DNA of 64,000 nucleotides, taken from NCBI RefSeq assembly GCF_003086295.3, contig NC_092041.1, positions 98,109,827 to 98,173,826 of the forward strand, read 5' to 3'. Below, one piece after another: positions 46,535 through 58,649 of the stretch. The notes beneath the pieces were generated by a model that saw only the letters and a program-made list of their open reading frames with translations, was not told the origin of the DNA and searched no databases. The stretch is from Arachis hypogaea (lineage: Eukaryota > Streptophyta > Magnoliopsida > Fabales > Fabaceae). A program made the position numbers and the translations under genes. Each line of letters starts with the position of its first letter. The stretch's first letter is position 1.

Positions 46535-47735
46535 GAAGGTAACTATTAATTTAGTATCCAAAAAATTTAAACATTAATAAAAAAATCTCTAAAAAATGCA
46601 AAAATAAATTAATCTTCGAAAAATTTAAAATTTTGACAAAAATGTCTAAATATTAATTGATCATGTTTCTATAAATAAAAAATACTTACGTAATAAACAG
46701 AATTGATGGCTTAGTATCAAACTATCACCTCTCACTTCTATATTATTCTCTGCTTTACCACTATCTCCTCCCACCAGACTCACCATCACCATTAATCTTT
46801 CCCTTATTTTATTTAGTATTTTTCTAATCTCTTTTTATCTTTTTCTCCTTCTTTCTCTTTTCTTATGTATTTCTCTTTCTTACTATCACTAACTCCATCC
46901 TAAAAAAAAAATATTTAAAAAAAAGAAACAAACTCATCATTCTATCTGATTCATTTAGCATTAAACAAAATTTTTAAAAAAAAATAAAAAATATATAACA
47001 TTAAAAAATACCAATAAAAAAATCAGAAAAAGAAAACCAAAAGTAAAGAAAGAAAAGAAGACAAAAAAAAAGAGAAAAAGAAAACAATGATAAAGAAAAT
47101 TTGTGTTGTCACTACTGCTAATGGGTTCCATCCTTTACCCTAAATTCGTGTCTCAGAGTCACCAGGCCATGACTTCTCTCTTTAGCACAGTATAAAATAG
47201 ACTCAGTAACATAAGCACACACAATATAACGCAAAGTGAAAATAAAAATAAGAGTAAGAGAGTTTGTGAGGAGATTGAAAAAAAAAAGAAAAGTAATAAA
47301 ATAGAGAGAGATTATGAGAAGGAGAACCACTATGGCTACGTCGTAGAGGAATAACATAAGACTAGTAGCATCGAGGAACAAAAGGACGACGATAATAGAA
47401 AAACCTGCAGTGCAGATCTGGAAAATAAAAAAGGGTGACAGAGAAAATAAAGAAAGGAAATGAAGACAGGATATCTGATTTTGGGGTTTTCTTTTTTATT
47501 ATTTTAAAATAATTAAAAATATTATATAGTTATTATTCTAATATAATTAATAATATTATGTAATTATGAAGTTAGCTAAGTCGTCAACTCTATTAGCTAT
47601 GTAAGCATTTTTTGTTAATGAAAATGTCAGTAATTAACGTTTAGATTTTTGTCAAATTTTTAAATTTTTTTAGGGTTAATTTATTTTTTAGAATTTTTTT
47701 TGTCAGTAGTTAAATCTTTTAAATATCAAATTATT
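46535..47735. mobile_element. Long-TIR non-autonomous element (MULE-like)
   Basis: About 190 bp at 46535-46725 are matched in reverse complement by about 47560-47735. Shared phrases are taagtcgtcaa.tctattag/ccatcaattctgttta, tttttgtcaaatttttaaattt, and gatactaaattaatag. Identity is roughly 70% by eye. The interior is AT-rich without a transposase. Copy 1 of the duplication keeps only the right arm (about 40760-40950). Confidence 0.55.
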
Positions 47736-48245
47736 AGATAAGGTAATTTGAAAAAATAATAACAGATGAAGTTGCTTAACATTTGGAGTCTAGCAGTTAA
47801 TTTTCTTATCCAAAATAATAAATTCAAAGGCAATAATAAAAAATAAAATTTTTAAATTGTATTTGTTTAATTTTTTCAAATTATTTGCTAAACAAGTTAA
47901 TGTTTAGATACGTAATAATGTATTATACCCTTTATTCTCCCTAAGTTTATTGGGTATTTGTAAATTCAAAATTATAATAATGATATCAAATCCAAGACAA
48001 AATATTCCATTATTAAATATCAACTTTTGGAAGTTATAGGAACTAACTAGACACCGGTAATAAAAAATACAACTTTGTTATCAATGTATCACATTTTTCT
48101 AAAAGATATGTCAAAATGTTATTTTTTTTTAATTAGTTATTCAGACATCATTCTTTTATTACATTGATAACTTGTTTCTTTTTTTATTTTTAATTATGAT
48201 TATTTATAATAACTATTTCCACAATTTAAAAAGGCCTAAAACGGG
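47395..48245 (+). repeat. Tandem duplication, copy 2, flank before the LTR
   Basis: It aligns with 40625-41455: shared phrases include ccctttattctccctaagttta, gtatttgtaaattcaaaatt and aacttttggaagttataggaact. The alignment continues through the LTR into gag, showing that the duplicated unit includes sequence outside the element. Confidence 0.7.
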
Positions 48246-48709
48246 TGAAATTCAATCAATATTTTATAAGTATTATTTAAGTCTACACGACTTCATGAAG
48301 GTCGAGCACCGCGACATGGACTAAGTCCTACTTATTCGAATAAGTAATTAATTTATGTTATCTCTCATTCATTTAAAAGGGAGATCTCAACAACTTCCCT
48401 ACTAAAAGGGAGTAACCAACCCATCATCAAAGGTAAGACTACTCAAAAGGTAATTATTGATTCCACTTCTACATTTATAAATACCCCGACATTCTCAAGT
48501 ATTCTTCAAACTCCAATATACTAAAAATCTGCCTAAAACTCTTGCTAACTTAAACATCAAAGTCCCTTGCAGGTACCACCCCCTATCTCCTCACAAGGAA
48601 CTCGGACAACTTCATTCTTGCAGGAGAAGACGTTGGATCTTTCACCTAAAGGTGTCTGGATCTCATGTTCAGGCCAAAATCATCGTGGTTCTAGGTAAGC
48701 CTCAGGACA
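48246..48709 (+). repeat. 5' LTR (b) of the Tat-like element
   Basis: It runs tgaaattcaatcaa...ctcaggaca (464 bp) with a TATA box tataaata at 48476-48483. The primer-binding site that follows has decayed to tagtgtcattgtggga (48711 on). Confidence 0.8.
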
Positions 48710-48748
48710 TTAGTGTCATTGTGGGAACCTAGTAATCAACATTGTACG

Positions 48749-49700
48749 ATGACGAACGACATTCTATAAGATAGACACACGGCTTCTGATTCTGAATCCC
48801 GAGAAGAAGAGTAGTATAACGATGAACAAGAGTTAGTTATACCTCCCTGAGTTGATAAAGGAAAAGGTATTGCTAAAGACGCACATCAATCAAACTCGGA
48901 AGGATACAAGATAAGCTCAGAAATTCATCGACCTAAAGGATCAGGGCCAAGAGATCCTATAAAAATTATGGGACTTGTCCATAGACATCAAGGTCGAATG
49001 GAACAACTCGAGCAGGAGCTAGAGCGACAACGTCATTTCGAACAAGTCCTGAAAAGGGAGATATGACGACGAAGGAAATTAGAAAAAAACTTTCAAATTT
49101 AGAATTTGACCACAGGGGTAGGAGACTCCACATTGATCCGGAAGAAACACCTTTAGGAGGTAAAGATTCATTTATAGAGGAAATCATGCGGACTAGAATT
49201 TTTAAAAACTTTAAAATCCCGGACATGGACCTCTACGATGGAACGACTGACCCAAGACATTATTTAAGTCATTTCAAAAGTGAATGTAATTGGCCGATGC
49301 GTCAGATGCAACTCGTTGTAAAGCTTTTCAGATAACATTAACCAAGGCTACAATGAAGTGGATCGACAGTCTAACACCAATTTCGGCAACCTTCTTTGAT
49401 GACCTTGCAAGAGATTTTCTCACCCAATTTTTCATCTAAAAGGATAAGGTCGAACATGCGCCAAGCCTCTTGGGAGTAAAATAAGAAGTCAGAGAATCAA
49501 TACGAGCTTATATGAAAAAAGTTAACAAGATGTGCTTGGAGATTCAAAATCTATCTACCAAAAAAGTTATCATAGGACTAGTTAACGGCCTCAGAGAAGA
49601 TCTCTTCTCCCAGGTTTATATCAAAGAGGCACCATACCTCTTTGTACAAGGTGCAAGAGCGAGTTGAGAAATACATCAACATGAAAAAAATCTGTCCAAT
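48749..49700 (+). pseudogene. Gag pseudogene, Tat-like element
   Basis: The ATG at 48749 opens MTNDIL and then a stop; a second stop follows the REEE codons. Farther on come the coiled-coil stretch MEQLEQELERQRHFEQ (near 49000) and, in another frame, a 49063-49335 piece with FIEEIMRTRIFKNFKIPDMD and LYDGTTDPRHYLSHFKSECN. The capsid-like remainder continues with further shifts to about 49700 (TKKVIIGLVNGLREDLFS-like). Gag forms the particle; this copy cannot. Confidence 0.75.
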
Positions 49701-49979
49701 TAAGAGAGTATACCCCAAGACAACACAATCAATATTAGGCTCGTGACAAAGAAAAAGAACTAAAGAAAAAATAAAAGTACAGCTCGAACAAACCTCAAAG
49801 GTATCATAACTATACCCTCCTATTGTGAATTTTTCTTGTCGATGTCTACAGAGAGATCTGCCACACATAAAAGATTCTACCTCCCAGACTAATTAAAAAC
49901 AAAAAAGTGGAAGTCGGTCAAAATGTTGCGAATACCACAAAATCTACAACAATTCCACCAATAATTGCTATTATTTAAA

Positions 49980-50702
49980 GAATGTGATAAAAAAAAACTG
50001 GCTAGAGAAAATTAGTTGGATAGATATCTAGCAGAAAGATCGAACGACCAAGGTAAAAGGAAAAAAGATGAAGAAGACAAGAATCGGCGAGATCGGTCAG
50101 AACAAATTCCTAGGAGACATATCCATATGATTGCTGGAAGATTTGCAAGAAAAGGAGTAACAAAATCCTCTTGCAAAAGACATTTGAGAGAAGTCTATCA
50201 GGTCGATGAGGAAGCTGAAATGCCCGATCTACCTGTCATCACCTTCACAAAGGAGGATGCCCAAGGGGTAGCAGCAGGACACGACGACCCTGTCATGATC
50301 ACGATGGTACTTACCAATGCAACCTTCCACAGAACCTTAGTAGATCAAGGAAGTTCGATCGACATCCTGTTTACACCAGCTTTTTACAAGCTGGGTTTAG
50401 AAGAAAAAGAGTTAAGGGCACACCTAGACAATCTCTTTGGTTTAGGAGACATGCATATCCAATCTACGGGCTTCATCTCTCTATACATCACCTTTAGTAA
50501 AGGTACACAATCAAGAACCTTGAGCATAGACTACATAGTGATTGATGTGATATCGGCTTACAACACCCTGATAGGTTGGACAACGCTAAATCAACTTGTT
50601 GTAGTAGTCTCCACCCCTTACCTTTGCATGAAATTTTCTACTTCTGAAGGAATAGCCACTGTGAGAGGAGACCAGAAACTCTCAAAGAAGGTGTTACAAT
50701 AA
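49980..50702 (+). pseudogene. Protease region of the Tat-like element
   Basis: A 228-residue open frame from 50016 (MDRYLAERSNDQGKRKKDEE) contains the aspartic protease motif LVDQGSSIDILF at about 50340-50375, then GLGDMHIQSTGFI and YNTLIGWTTLNQL. In Tat elements this part follows the gag zinc knuckle; here the knuckle region just before it (~49930-49990) is in another frame. It is the longest intact stretch of the element but lacks its fusion partners. Confidence 0.75.
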
Positions 50703-50984
50703 AAGCCTAATCCTATGAGAGTATATAAAATGAAAAGAGGTCAATACCATAGAACTCAAAGGTGTCTGAGTTCGGGAGAAACTGAGACCTCAACCTGAAG
50801 GAAAGGTTGAGGAGGTCCAGATTGGGGATGAGGTCGAAAAGATAACAACATAGGGGCTAATCTAAAGAAGCAGCTAAAAGAAGAACTCGTTAAGCTCCTA
50901 CGAAACAATTCTCAGCTCTTTGCCTGGAAAGCCTCTAACATGCCTAGAATCCATCTTGACCTCATGAGCCATAAACTTGTTATT

Positions 50985-51728
50985 TACCTAGGCTCATGAC
51001 CTGTCCAGTAAAAACAACGAAAGCTTAGTCCTGAAATAGCAAAAATTGTAGAAGAGCAAGTCTGAGCGTTGTTAGAAGCTAAGTTCATACGAAAGGTAAA
51101 ATACCTATTATGGCTTGCTAATGTGGTACTTGTGAAGAAACAGAATAGAAAATAGAGGATGTGTATTGACTATATTGATCTCAAGAAAGCCTGTTCCAAG
51201 AACCTTTACCCTCTTTCCAGCATTGATACCTTGGTGGATTCAGCTTTAGCTTTAGGAGAAGACATATTTCGTCACTCCTAGGACAAACTTTTGCTATGTA
51301 GTAATGCCCTTTGGATTAAAAAATGCTGGAGTCTCGTATCAACGATTAATGAACAAGGTATTTTCATCTCACCTCGAGAAATTGATGGAGGTCTACATGG
51401 ACGATATACTTGTAAATACTAAAGAAGAAATCAGTCTGCTGCCCAACCTTATAGAAGAGTTTAACATGATAGGTAGCACAGGATGAGATTAAATCCAGCA
51501 AAATGCATATTTACAATGGAAGCCGAGAAGTTTCTGGGATTCATACTCACCCAAATAGGCATTGAAGCCAACCTTGACAAATACAGGACAATCCTAGAGA
51601 TGAAAATCTCGATCTATCTAAAGGAAGTTCAGCAGCTAAACGGCAGTCTCGCAGCCTTATCTAGATTCTTAGCAGGGTTGCCTTTGAAATTTCTACCATT
51701 GTTTTCAATCCTCAAGAAAGGATATTAA
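50985..51728 (+). pseudogene. Reverse transcriptase remnant with internal deletion
   Basis: RT pieces in order: EEQVxALLEAKFIRKVKYxxWLANVVLVKKQN (51050-51150), CIDYIDLKKACSKNLYPLSSIDTLVDSA (51165-51250), then directly KTYFVTPRTNFCYVV (51258-51303), MPFGLKNAGVSYQRLMNKVF and VYMDDILV (51304-51415, the YMDD box), and MRLNPAKCIFTMEAEKFLGF (51483). The segment between LVDSA and KTYF, which in the family holds the first catalytic Asp (FMDAYSG-like), is missing. Stops lie at 51070, 51154 and 51281. Confidence 0.8.
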
Positions 51729-51739
51729 TTCTAGTAGAC

Positions 51740-52735
51740 TCAAGAATATGAACAAACTTTTTAATACTTCAAAAATTTCTTGAGCCAACCATCTATCCTT
51801 ACCTGACCTAAAGAAGGAGAAGAGCTTGTATTGTACCTAGCTGTAGCGAAAAAGGCCATAGCCTTTGCCCTCGTCCGAGAAGATAAGAATGGACAACAAC
51901 CTATCTACTTTATGGGGATGGCATTGCAGGGGGAAGAATTTAACTATCAAAAAATAGAAAATTTTGCCTATGTCTCGTTGTAACTTTCAGAAGACTCCAA
52001 CCTTACTTCCAAGCACATACCATTAGAGTCCGAACTAACCAACCCATGAAGTATATCCTTTAAAAAACAGATATTGCAAGGTGGATATTACAATGGGTTC
52101 TGAAATTATTCGAGTTCGATCTAAAGTATGAAGCTCGTACAGTCATCAAATCGCAATATCTGGCCGACTTTTTAGCTGAATACATGGAAGAAAAATAAGG
52201 AAGCTCTACAGACTGGCATCTATATGTAGACGGATTGTTAACTGAAGCTGGTAGTTGAGCAGGAATCATTCTTGAGAATAAAGAAGGGACTCGAGTAGAG
52301 ATTTAGAGAAAAAATTAGAGCTATTAACCCAATTCCAAGAAGCAAAGGTCATGCATATAACTCGAGAACTCAATTACTGAGTTGATGCCCTCTCCAAACT
52401 GGCTAGCACTAAACTCGGGGGCAACAACAAAAATTTAATCCAGAAAACTCTCCACACACTATTAATGGGCAAAGAAGCATTAAAACAAAGGATATCTATG
52501 AGGTACAACAAGAACGCCATCAGAAGAAACTTCGCCAGGAATGACCTCGTTCTGATCAGGAATGACATCAGGGTACAAATGTCGGGTGAAAGAAAGTTGG
52601 CTGCAAATTGAAAAGGACCTTTTAAGATCATTGAAGTTTTAGAAAAAGGTTACTACAAAGTGTCCGACCTACAAGAGAACAAGCTTCTTAGTTCGTGGCA
52701 TGCATGTAACATGAGGAGATACTACAACTAGAAAG
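51740..52735 (+). pseudogene. RNase H and integrase C-terminus, integrase core deleted
   Basis: Pieces of RNase H (KAIAFALVREDKNGQQPIYF, ~51850-51915, and VDALSKLAS, ~52381) are followed by GGNNKNLIQKTLH. The frame then continues directly into the integrase end, RYNKNAIRRNFARNDLVLIR and KLAANWKGPFKIIEVLEKGY, with LSSWHACNMRRYYN at ~52690-52730. The zinc finger and DDE core of integrase are absent, which is a deletion of well over 1 kb near 52460-52490. Several stops occur. Confidence 0.75.
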
Positions 52736-53651
52736 CGAATCTTGCTCCCTGATGTACTCTTTTTCTCGACTTCATGGTTTTTTTTCAAGAAGGGTTTTTG
52801 TGAAGGGGTTTTAACGAGGCATCATAGTAAGGGCTACGAGGTAAGATAAAAAAATTCTTAGTAGCAAATAACATCTGTAAATTATTTTCATTAACCATCA
52901 TTTTTTCATTTTCTATGATTGATTGTTCTACTATACACACCAATTTAAGTTCGATAAAGCGCAAAAATCATTGTCCGACCTAGATGGTCGGCAAGATAAA
53001 GCGATGAGGGCCAAAATGGTATAAGAAGTTATATAAGCAGATCGTGGTCTAACCTCATCAAACTATTCATACAAAAACAAGTTAATAAAAGAGGCAAACT
53101 TAAAACGAATCGCAAAAGTAACTTGATAAAACAAATAAAACCGACCTCCCAAGGTCAGAATAAGCATAATTAAGTCTTCAGATTCGGAGAACAAATCATT
53201 ATCCAACCTTATAAAAATTTGTTACAAGGAAGGTGATTTAAATAAGCGTCCGACCTCCTCAAGTCGACACAACAAGAACAAGTTATCCGACCTCCTCAAG
53301 TCGACACAACAAGAACAAGTTATCCGACCTCATAGAACAACTCGATCAAAACGAGTCGAAAAGTGAGTAAAAAATAACTTGTAAAAATTTTTACATCAAC
53401 AAAAACTACCAATCTCACGTAGTTAGAACAATTAAAAGTAATTCGGAACAACCGAGTTATGAAGAAAAAATTTGCAGAGAAAATAACATCTTCAATTATT
53501 AAAATGTTTGGTATAAAGAAAGCAAACAAAACTACTAATGTGCAAGTTAAAAGTACAAACATTTATAACACCACAAAAATAAGTGTGAAAAAGTTTTTAA
53601 AAGTCTAAATCAGGGCAAAATAATATCCAAACTACAACTATTAAAAAGGGA
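52736..53651. other. 3' untranslated region of the Tat-like element
   Basis: Non-coding, with the 37-bp tandem repeat at 53249-53322 and a purine stretch aaaaaggga (53643-53651) directly before the 3' LTR, which fits a polypurine tract. Confidence 0.6.
53249..53335. repeat. 37-bp tandem repeat
   Basis: Two identical 37-bp copies (53249-53285 and 53286-53322), each starting tccgacctcctcaagtcgac, are followed by a partial third. Confidence 0.85.
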
Positions 53652-54117
53652 TGAAACCCAATCAACACTCTATAAGTATTGTTCAGGTCTACACGACCTC
53701 ATGGAGGTCGAGCACGGCGACATGGGCTAAGCCTTACTTATCCAAATAAGTAACTAACTCCTACTATCTCTTCTATTCATCTAGAAAGGAGATCTCAACA
53801 ACCTCTCTACCAAAAGGGAGTAACCAATCCACCATCAAAGGTGGAACTATTCAAAATATGGTTATTGACTCCACTTCTATACTTATAAATACCTTGACAC
53901 TCTCAGGTATTTTTCGAATTTCAATCTACTAAAAACCGACCTAAAACCCTTGCTAACTTAAGTATCAGAGTCTCTTACAGGTACCACCTCCCACCTCCTC
54001 ATGAAAAATTCGGACGGCTTCATCCCTGCAGGAGAAGACTTTGGATCTTTTACCTAAAGGCATCTGAACCTCACGTTCAGACCCAAATCATCCTAGTTCT
54101 AGATAAGTCTCGAAATA
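53652..54117 (+). repeat. 3' LTR (c) of the Tat-like element
   Basis: It runs tgaaacccaatcaac...agtctcgaaata, 466 bp, with TATA box tataaata at 53884-53891. The last bases read TA instead of CA. It is followed by unrelated AT-rich sequence rather than a primer-binding site, as expected of a 3' LTR. Confidence 0.8.
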
Positions 54118-55119
54118 ATAAATTAATAATATAAAAAGAATGACATTTATTTAGATAATTAGTTTTAAAAATATAATATTTTAATAATAAATTTTAAAAG
54201 ATGTGACACATTGGTAAAAAAAATCCCAAATTGCATAAGGAGTTGGCAACTGTGCCAAAAGATGCCTTCTTGCTATTTTATTATTATTGGTAAATATTTT
54301 TTTGGTATTTTATTATTGGTAAATGTAGTAGTAGTCCGTCCAGTGACACACACAGTCACAGGAACATTCAAACGAGGATTAAGCCAAAACATAGCGTTAG
54401 CAACAACCTTGTTCTGTCTTTTCCTGTGTATTCTTTTGGAGATCTCACGTCATTTTTGGAGCATATATATGATTGTTGAATATTGAGTATCAAATATATA
54501 TTCTTATTACTAAATGCAACTATGCAAGTAAGCCACTTGTTTGTGTTGCTTTATGGTTTGAACTTTTTAGTGTTTACGTTCCATTTGTTTGCTTGTGCAA
54601 TGGGAGATTATGATAGGCATAACTTTTGATCCATTATAAGAATCTTAAACTACTTTGGATTCAGTATGTTTTAGGCAGAAAGATTATCACGTTTTCGGCT
54701 TTTTGTTAGAAAGAAAAAAATTAAGCTTTAGTGGTAATTTTAGATAATTCTACATTAAAGCAAAAAGATATAAGTTTACTTTTTTTTTAATATGCTGATT
54801 TTTTTATGTTCATATGTTTTTTTTTATTTTCACGATATTTTTCAACCTGATAAGACAAAGACTAATTCGTTGCTGATCGAAATTTTATTTAAAAGATTAT
54901 CATTGATCACGAAATTAATGCATACAAAAAGTGAAATTGAAACACCTGACACCTGTTTAAGTGAACTAACCAAATGATTAATTCAAGTTGGTTATTCATA
55001 TGTTTATCTTGATCTTTTAAAAATGGATAACACTTAGAAATAGATATAAGTCCATGGGATTAATTAAGGAAGAGAGATATTAAAAGAATATTACACGGTA
55101 TCCTGAAAATCATACTTTC
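54118..55119. other. AT-rich non-coding DNA
   Basis: No gene, LTR or paired repeat was recognised. Confidence 0.5.
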
Positions 55120-55490
55120 TGGTTCAATATGGATAACATACAATAGAATATTACACTTTCTGGTTCAATTTTTCTCCTCTGCTTTCTCTACTCTCAAGCT
55201 TCAATCATCTTCTTCATCAAGAAATTGTACATAATCTTTACATGGTATTCAGAACTTCTGGGTTGGATCCATGGGAGCCTTTACCCCTCTTCCTATTAAG
55301 AGACCAGCTGGACAAACAGGATTTCTCAGCCTTAAAAAGATTTAGCTCTCATTTCTATTCGTGCCCAACAACTTGAAAACTATCTTCTCAAAAAAAAAAA
55401 AAAAAAAAATCCCAGCCAAATTTGATAAAGATGCAGATAAAATTAATAAGACTTTATAAACTGAGATGTTGAGTATGCATCGAGTATGTA
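55120..55490 (+). mobile_element. Possible copia leader remnant
   Basis: A pyrimidine-rich stretch (tctcctctgctttctctactctc) leads to tacatggtattcagaactt (55238-55256), which looks like a decayed tRNA-Met primer site. It is followed by a short gag-like frame (ATGGGAGCC at 55271 on). No second LTR or pol was found. Low confidence. Confidence 0.3.
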
Positions 55491-55710
55491 AACTGACGGA
55501 CATTATTCTATTTAGTTTTTTTGGATCTATTAAATAAGGCTCTGGACATATAATATTTGCTTTTATGTGGTATGAATTTTGTTTATTACTTTGGTTATTA
55601 AGTAGCAATAATTTGGGTTTTATATTTAAAAATATTAATTCTTAAAATATACATATGAAAAAAGCATTCCACAATTACACTTGGGCTGATTCATAGCAGC
55701 CAGTCACCAA

Positions 55711-55928
55711 ATAGATTTAAATCATTTTTTTTGGTTTCCCACGGTATCCTTTCAACCCGACAGGTCAAGGATTAATCTATCTGAGCTCTATTTAAGAGTC
55801 TGTCACTGGCTAATAGGTTGTTACACACACTTGTGTAGGATTTGAACCTCCGATACTTGCTTAAGTGGAGGAGTGAACTGAGCTGACCAATCGAGCAACC
55901 CAAGTTAGTTATAGATTTAAATCATTTT
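55711..55928 (-). mobile_element. tRNA-derived SINE with 18-bp target-site duplication
   Basis: The insertion proper is 55729-55910. The duplication atagatttaaatcatttt is perfect at 55711-55728 and 55911-55928. On the minus strand a polymerase III B box GGTTCAAATCC (55848-55838) lies about 65 bp from the element start (AACTTGGGTTGCTCG), and the other end is an A-rich tail (seen as tttttt on the plus strand). These are the marks of a LINE-mobilised SINE. It encodes no protein. Confidence 0.85.
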
Positions 55929-56138
55929 GTAGGCATCACCCACGAAATAGGCCTTTTCAGTCTTGACACTTAAATTGGACCAACTCAGAAAGGGAGCCCA
56001 CGAAATGGCAGATAATTGGGAAAAAAATTTGAGAGAATAGTTAATATAAAATCAATAATATGCAAGTGATTGATTCTGTCAAAATTTGCAGCAATATTTG
56101 TTTTTTTCCCACAAGTTCATTAATACCTAACTAGCAAT

Positions 56139-56332
56139 AGCAATTTCAGTTTTTTTTTTTTTAGTTGATGGACTAGACAACTCCAATTTTAAGTTACATA
56201 ACACACCCACTCACACACTACTACTATTAACATGGTTCTATATTCCTCACTGATTATTCGAATCCGGATGCAGCTCCCAGCGAGACAGATGATGCTGCCA
56301 TTGATCCAAGGTCTCGGCTGCAGCAATTTCAG
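56139..56332 (-). mobile_element. Second tRNA-derived SINE with 11-bp target-site duplication
   Basis: The insertion is 56150-56321, between copies of agcaatttcag (56139-56149 and 56322-56332). On the minus strand it starts GCAGCCGAGACC, has a B-box-like GGATTCGAATAA near 56265, a gtgtgtgagtgggtgtgt stretch, and ends in a run of A (14 T on the plus strand at 56150-56163). Its sequence differs from the SINE at 55729, so it belongs to another family. Confidence 0.75.
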
Positions 56333-57102
56333 GTTAACCCTGCCATTACTACTTATTTTGTGGGCTCTCTTTCTTCGTTGGTGGTTGCTACGAATTGGCC
56401 CAAGCATAATCTTAAAAAGCCTTTTTTTTTTTCATCTGCATATTTTAAAAATTAATATTTTTGCAATATTTATTTAAATAAAAAGCCAAGAATTTGATGT
56501 AATTTTATGATGTCCAGATTTAAAATATACATATTTGTTGGTCTTTTTATTTTTTATCTATTAATATAACTGTTAGATGCCTCACCTTTTATCACATGAT
56601 TTTGCATTGTATTGCATCATGTGATTTTTCTTATGTGCATATCTATTCACCTTTCATTTTATAATTATGCTGTGCATTTAATCATATATTTTTTCTTGAC
56701 ATATCCCTGCTATTGGTTTATTCACTGGTATGTATATTATATTTTAAAAAAGAAAAACCTACGCACATAGTAATATGTTAACATACATGTAGAATCTCAT
56801 TCCAACAATTCTTCTAAGTTCTATCTTCACAGTGACCTGATGAAAAAGAAACTAGACACCGACACAAAAATACCGAAAAAACATATTGGCAAATATTTGA
56901 ATTTTCTTTTTTTCATCCTCCTTGCTGTGATTGCAGACCGGATATTTTTTTCGTGAACCAAGCAACTTCAGATCCATTTTGAACCAGCTTTCAACTAGTT
57001 TTAAGTCTTGTCAGGCTTTGGATCCAATCATTTAACTAGGATTCTATTTGGGGATCAAACGAAACCTTGCAAGTGTGTAGCACTACAGTGGCTACTTCCA
57101 TG
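56333..57102. other. Non-coding DNA
   Basis: No gene or element was recognised. Confidence 0.5.
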
Positions 57103-57206
57103 AAGACATCTTGTAAAGATGATATTATAAACCGCTAGATAATTTAGTTAAACATATCAAACCATCTGACAATTTATAATATCATTTTCACATAGAGATG
57201 TCTTGG
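57103..57206. repeat. Short hairpin, MITE-like
   Basis: agacatcttgtaaagatgatattataaa (57103-57131) pairs with ttataatatcattttcacatagagatgtct (57174-57203), and the inner parts ctagataatttagtt and aaccatctgac also pair approximately. It is a ~100-bp fold downstream of RPS27. It may be a small MITE; no duplication was fixed. Confidence 0.5.
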
Positions 57207-57643
57207 TTTTAGTAGAAACATCCACCTAAGAGAAGACAAGCAAAAAGTAAATGCACCTACCCACCACAAAGAATACCCTACCCCCTTAATATACCATCTA
57301 TAGTTTTCCCCAAACTAAGTGAGAAGCCTTAAGCGCATCATCAACCAAATCCACATTGAAAAAAAACTAAAGTAAACTCTATCAGATCACATGTATAAAC
57401 CGATCCAAGAAAGAAAAAGCTATAACTCGGGAACTGCCAAAATCATGTTGCAATATAATAAGACTAAACAAAAATGCTTGGTGATATCATTACAGTCCTG
57501 GAGATAATAATGTCTTTGGAAAAAAAGTCTTACAATTTAGCAAAATTAAATATATCATAACTCAAACATGACAAAGCCATTGATCAATCCCAAAGAAAAC
57601 AAAACTCTCCAACCAAAGGCTAAAAGAAAAGATACCAACCCAT

Positions 57644-58364
<721 letters not shown>

Positions 58365-58480
58365 GCTGACAAAAAAAATAAGTAGCGGCAGGAGAAACTC
58401 CGAAGAAGAGAACCCTAGGAATGTGGCAGCAACAAACTCAGAGTCTGGCTAAGTTTGGCTGCATCAGATAAAACAAAAGA
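58365..58480 (-). promoter_or_regulatory. RPS27: RPS27 5' untranslated region
   Basis: On the minus strand this begins with a pyrimidine-rich stretch (CTTCTCTTTCTTTTG at about 58485-58470), consistent with the leaders of translation-machinery genes. It contains CCTAGGGTT (about 58417-58409), close to a telo box. The transcription start is inferred from the TATA box and not observed. Confidence 0.55.
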
Positions 58481-58503
58481 AAGAGAAGGATGTAAGTAGT
58501 GAT

Positions 58504-58634
58504 GCTTATATACAGAGGGTTTACTCTTACCCAGCCCAATATGACAATATATAATAATGGCCCATTTGTTAATAATATCTGATATCTCCTTTTCAAATTT
58601 TGTAGGCTCGGGTTGGGTTTTTCGGCTTAGCCCA
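58504..58634 (-). promoter_or_regulatory. RPS27: RPS27 core promoter: TATA box and site II elements
   Basis: On the minus strand TATATAAGC lies at 58512-58504. Upstream are TGGGCT (58538-58533), TGGGCC (58564-58559) and TGGGCT (58634-58629). TGGGCC/T site II elements, bound by TCP factors, are common in plant ribosomal protein promoters. Their spacing and orientation fit that pattern. Confidence 0.65.
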
Positions 58635-58649
58635 ACCGCCAAAAAATAT

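Larger units (their letters stand above)
48246..54117 (+). mobile_element. Tat-like Ty3/gypsy element with internal deletions
   Basis: LTRs 48246-48709 and 53652-54117 flank a degenerate gag-pol. The gag phrase DMDLYDGTTDPRHYLSHF and the tRNA-Asp-type primer site of sister copies put it in the Tat/Retand side of Ty3/gypsy. The RT lacks its first catalytic region and the integrase core is missing. No matching 5-bp duplications were found outside the LTRs. Confidence 0.8.

Noticed and set aside
48241..54125. Target-site duplication for the Tat-like element
   Set aside because: The bases before 48246 (acggg) and after 54117 (ataaa) do not match; the right end may be rearranged.
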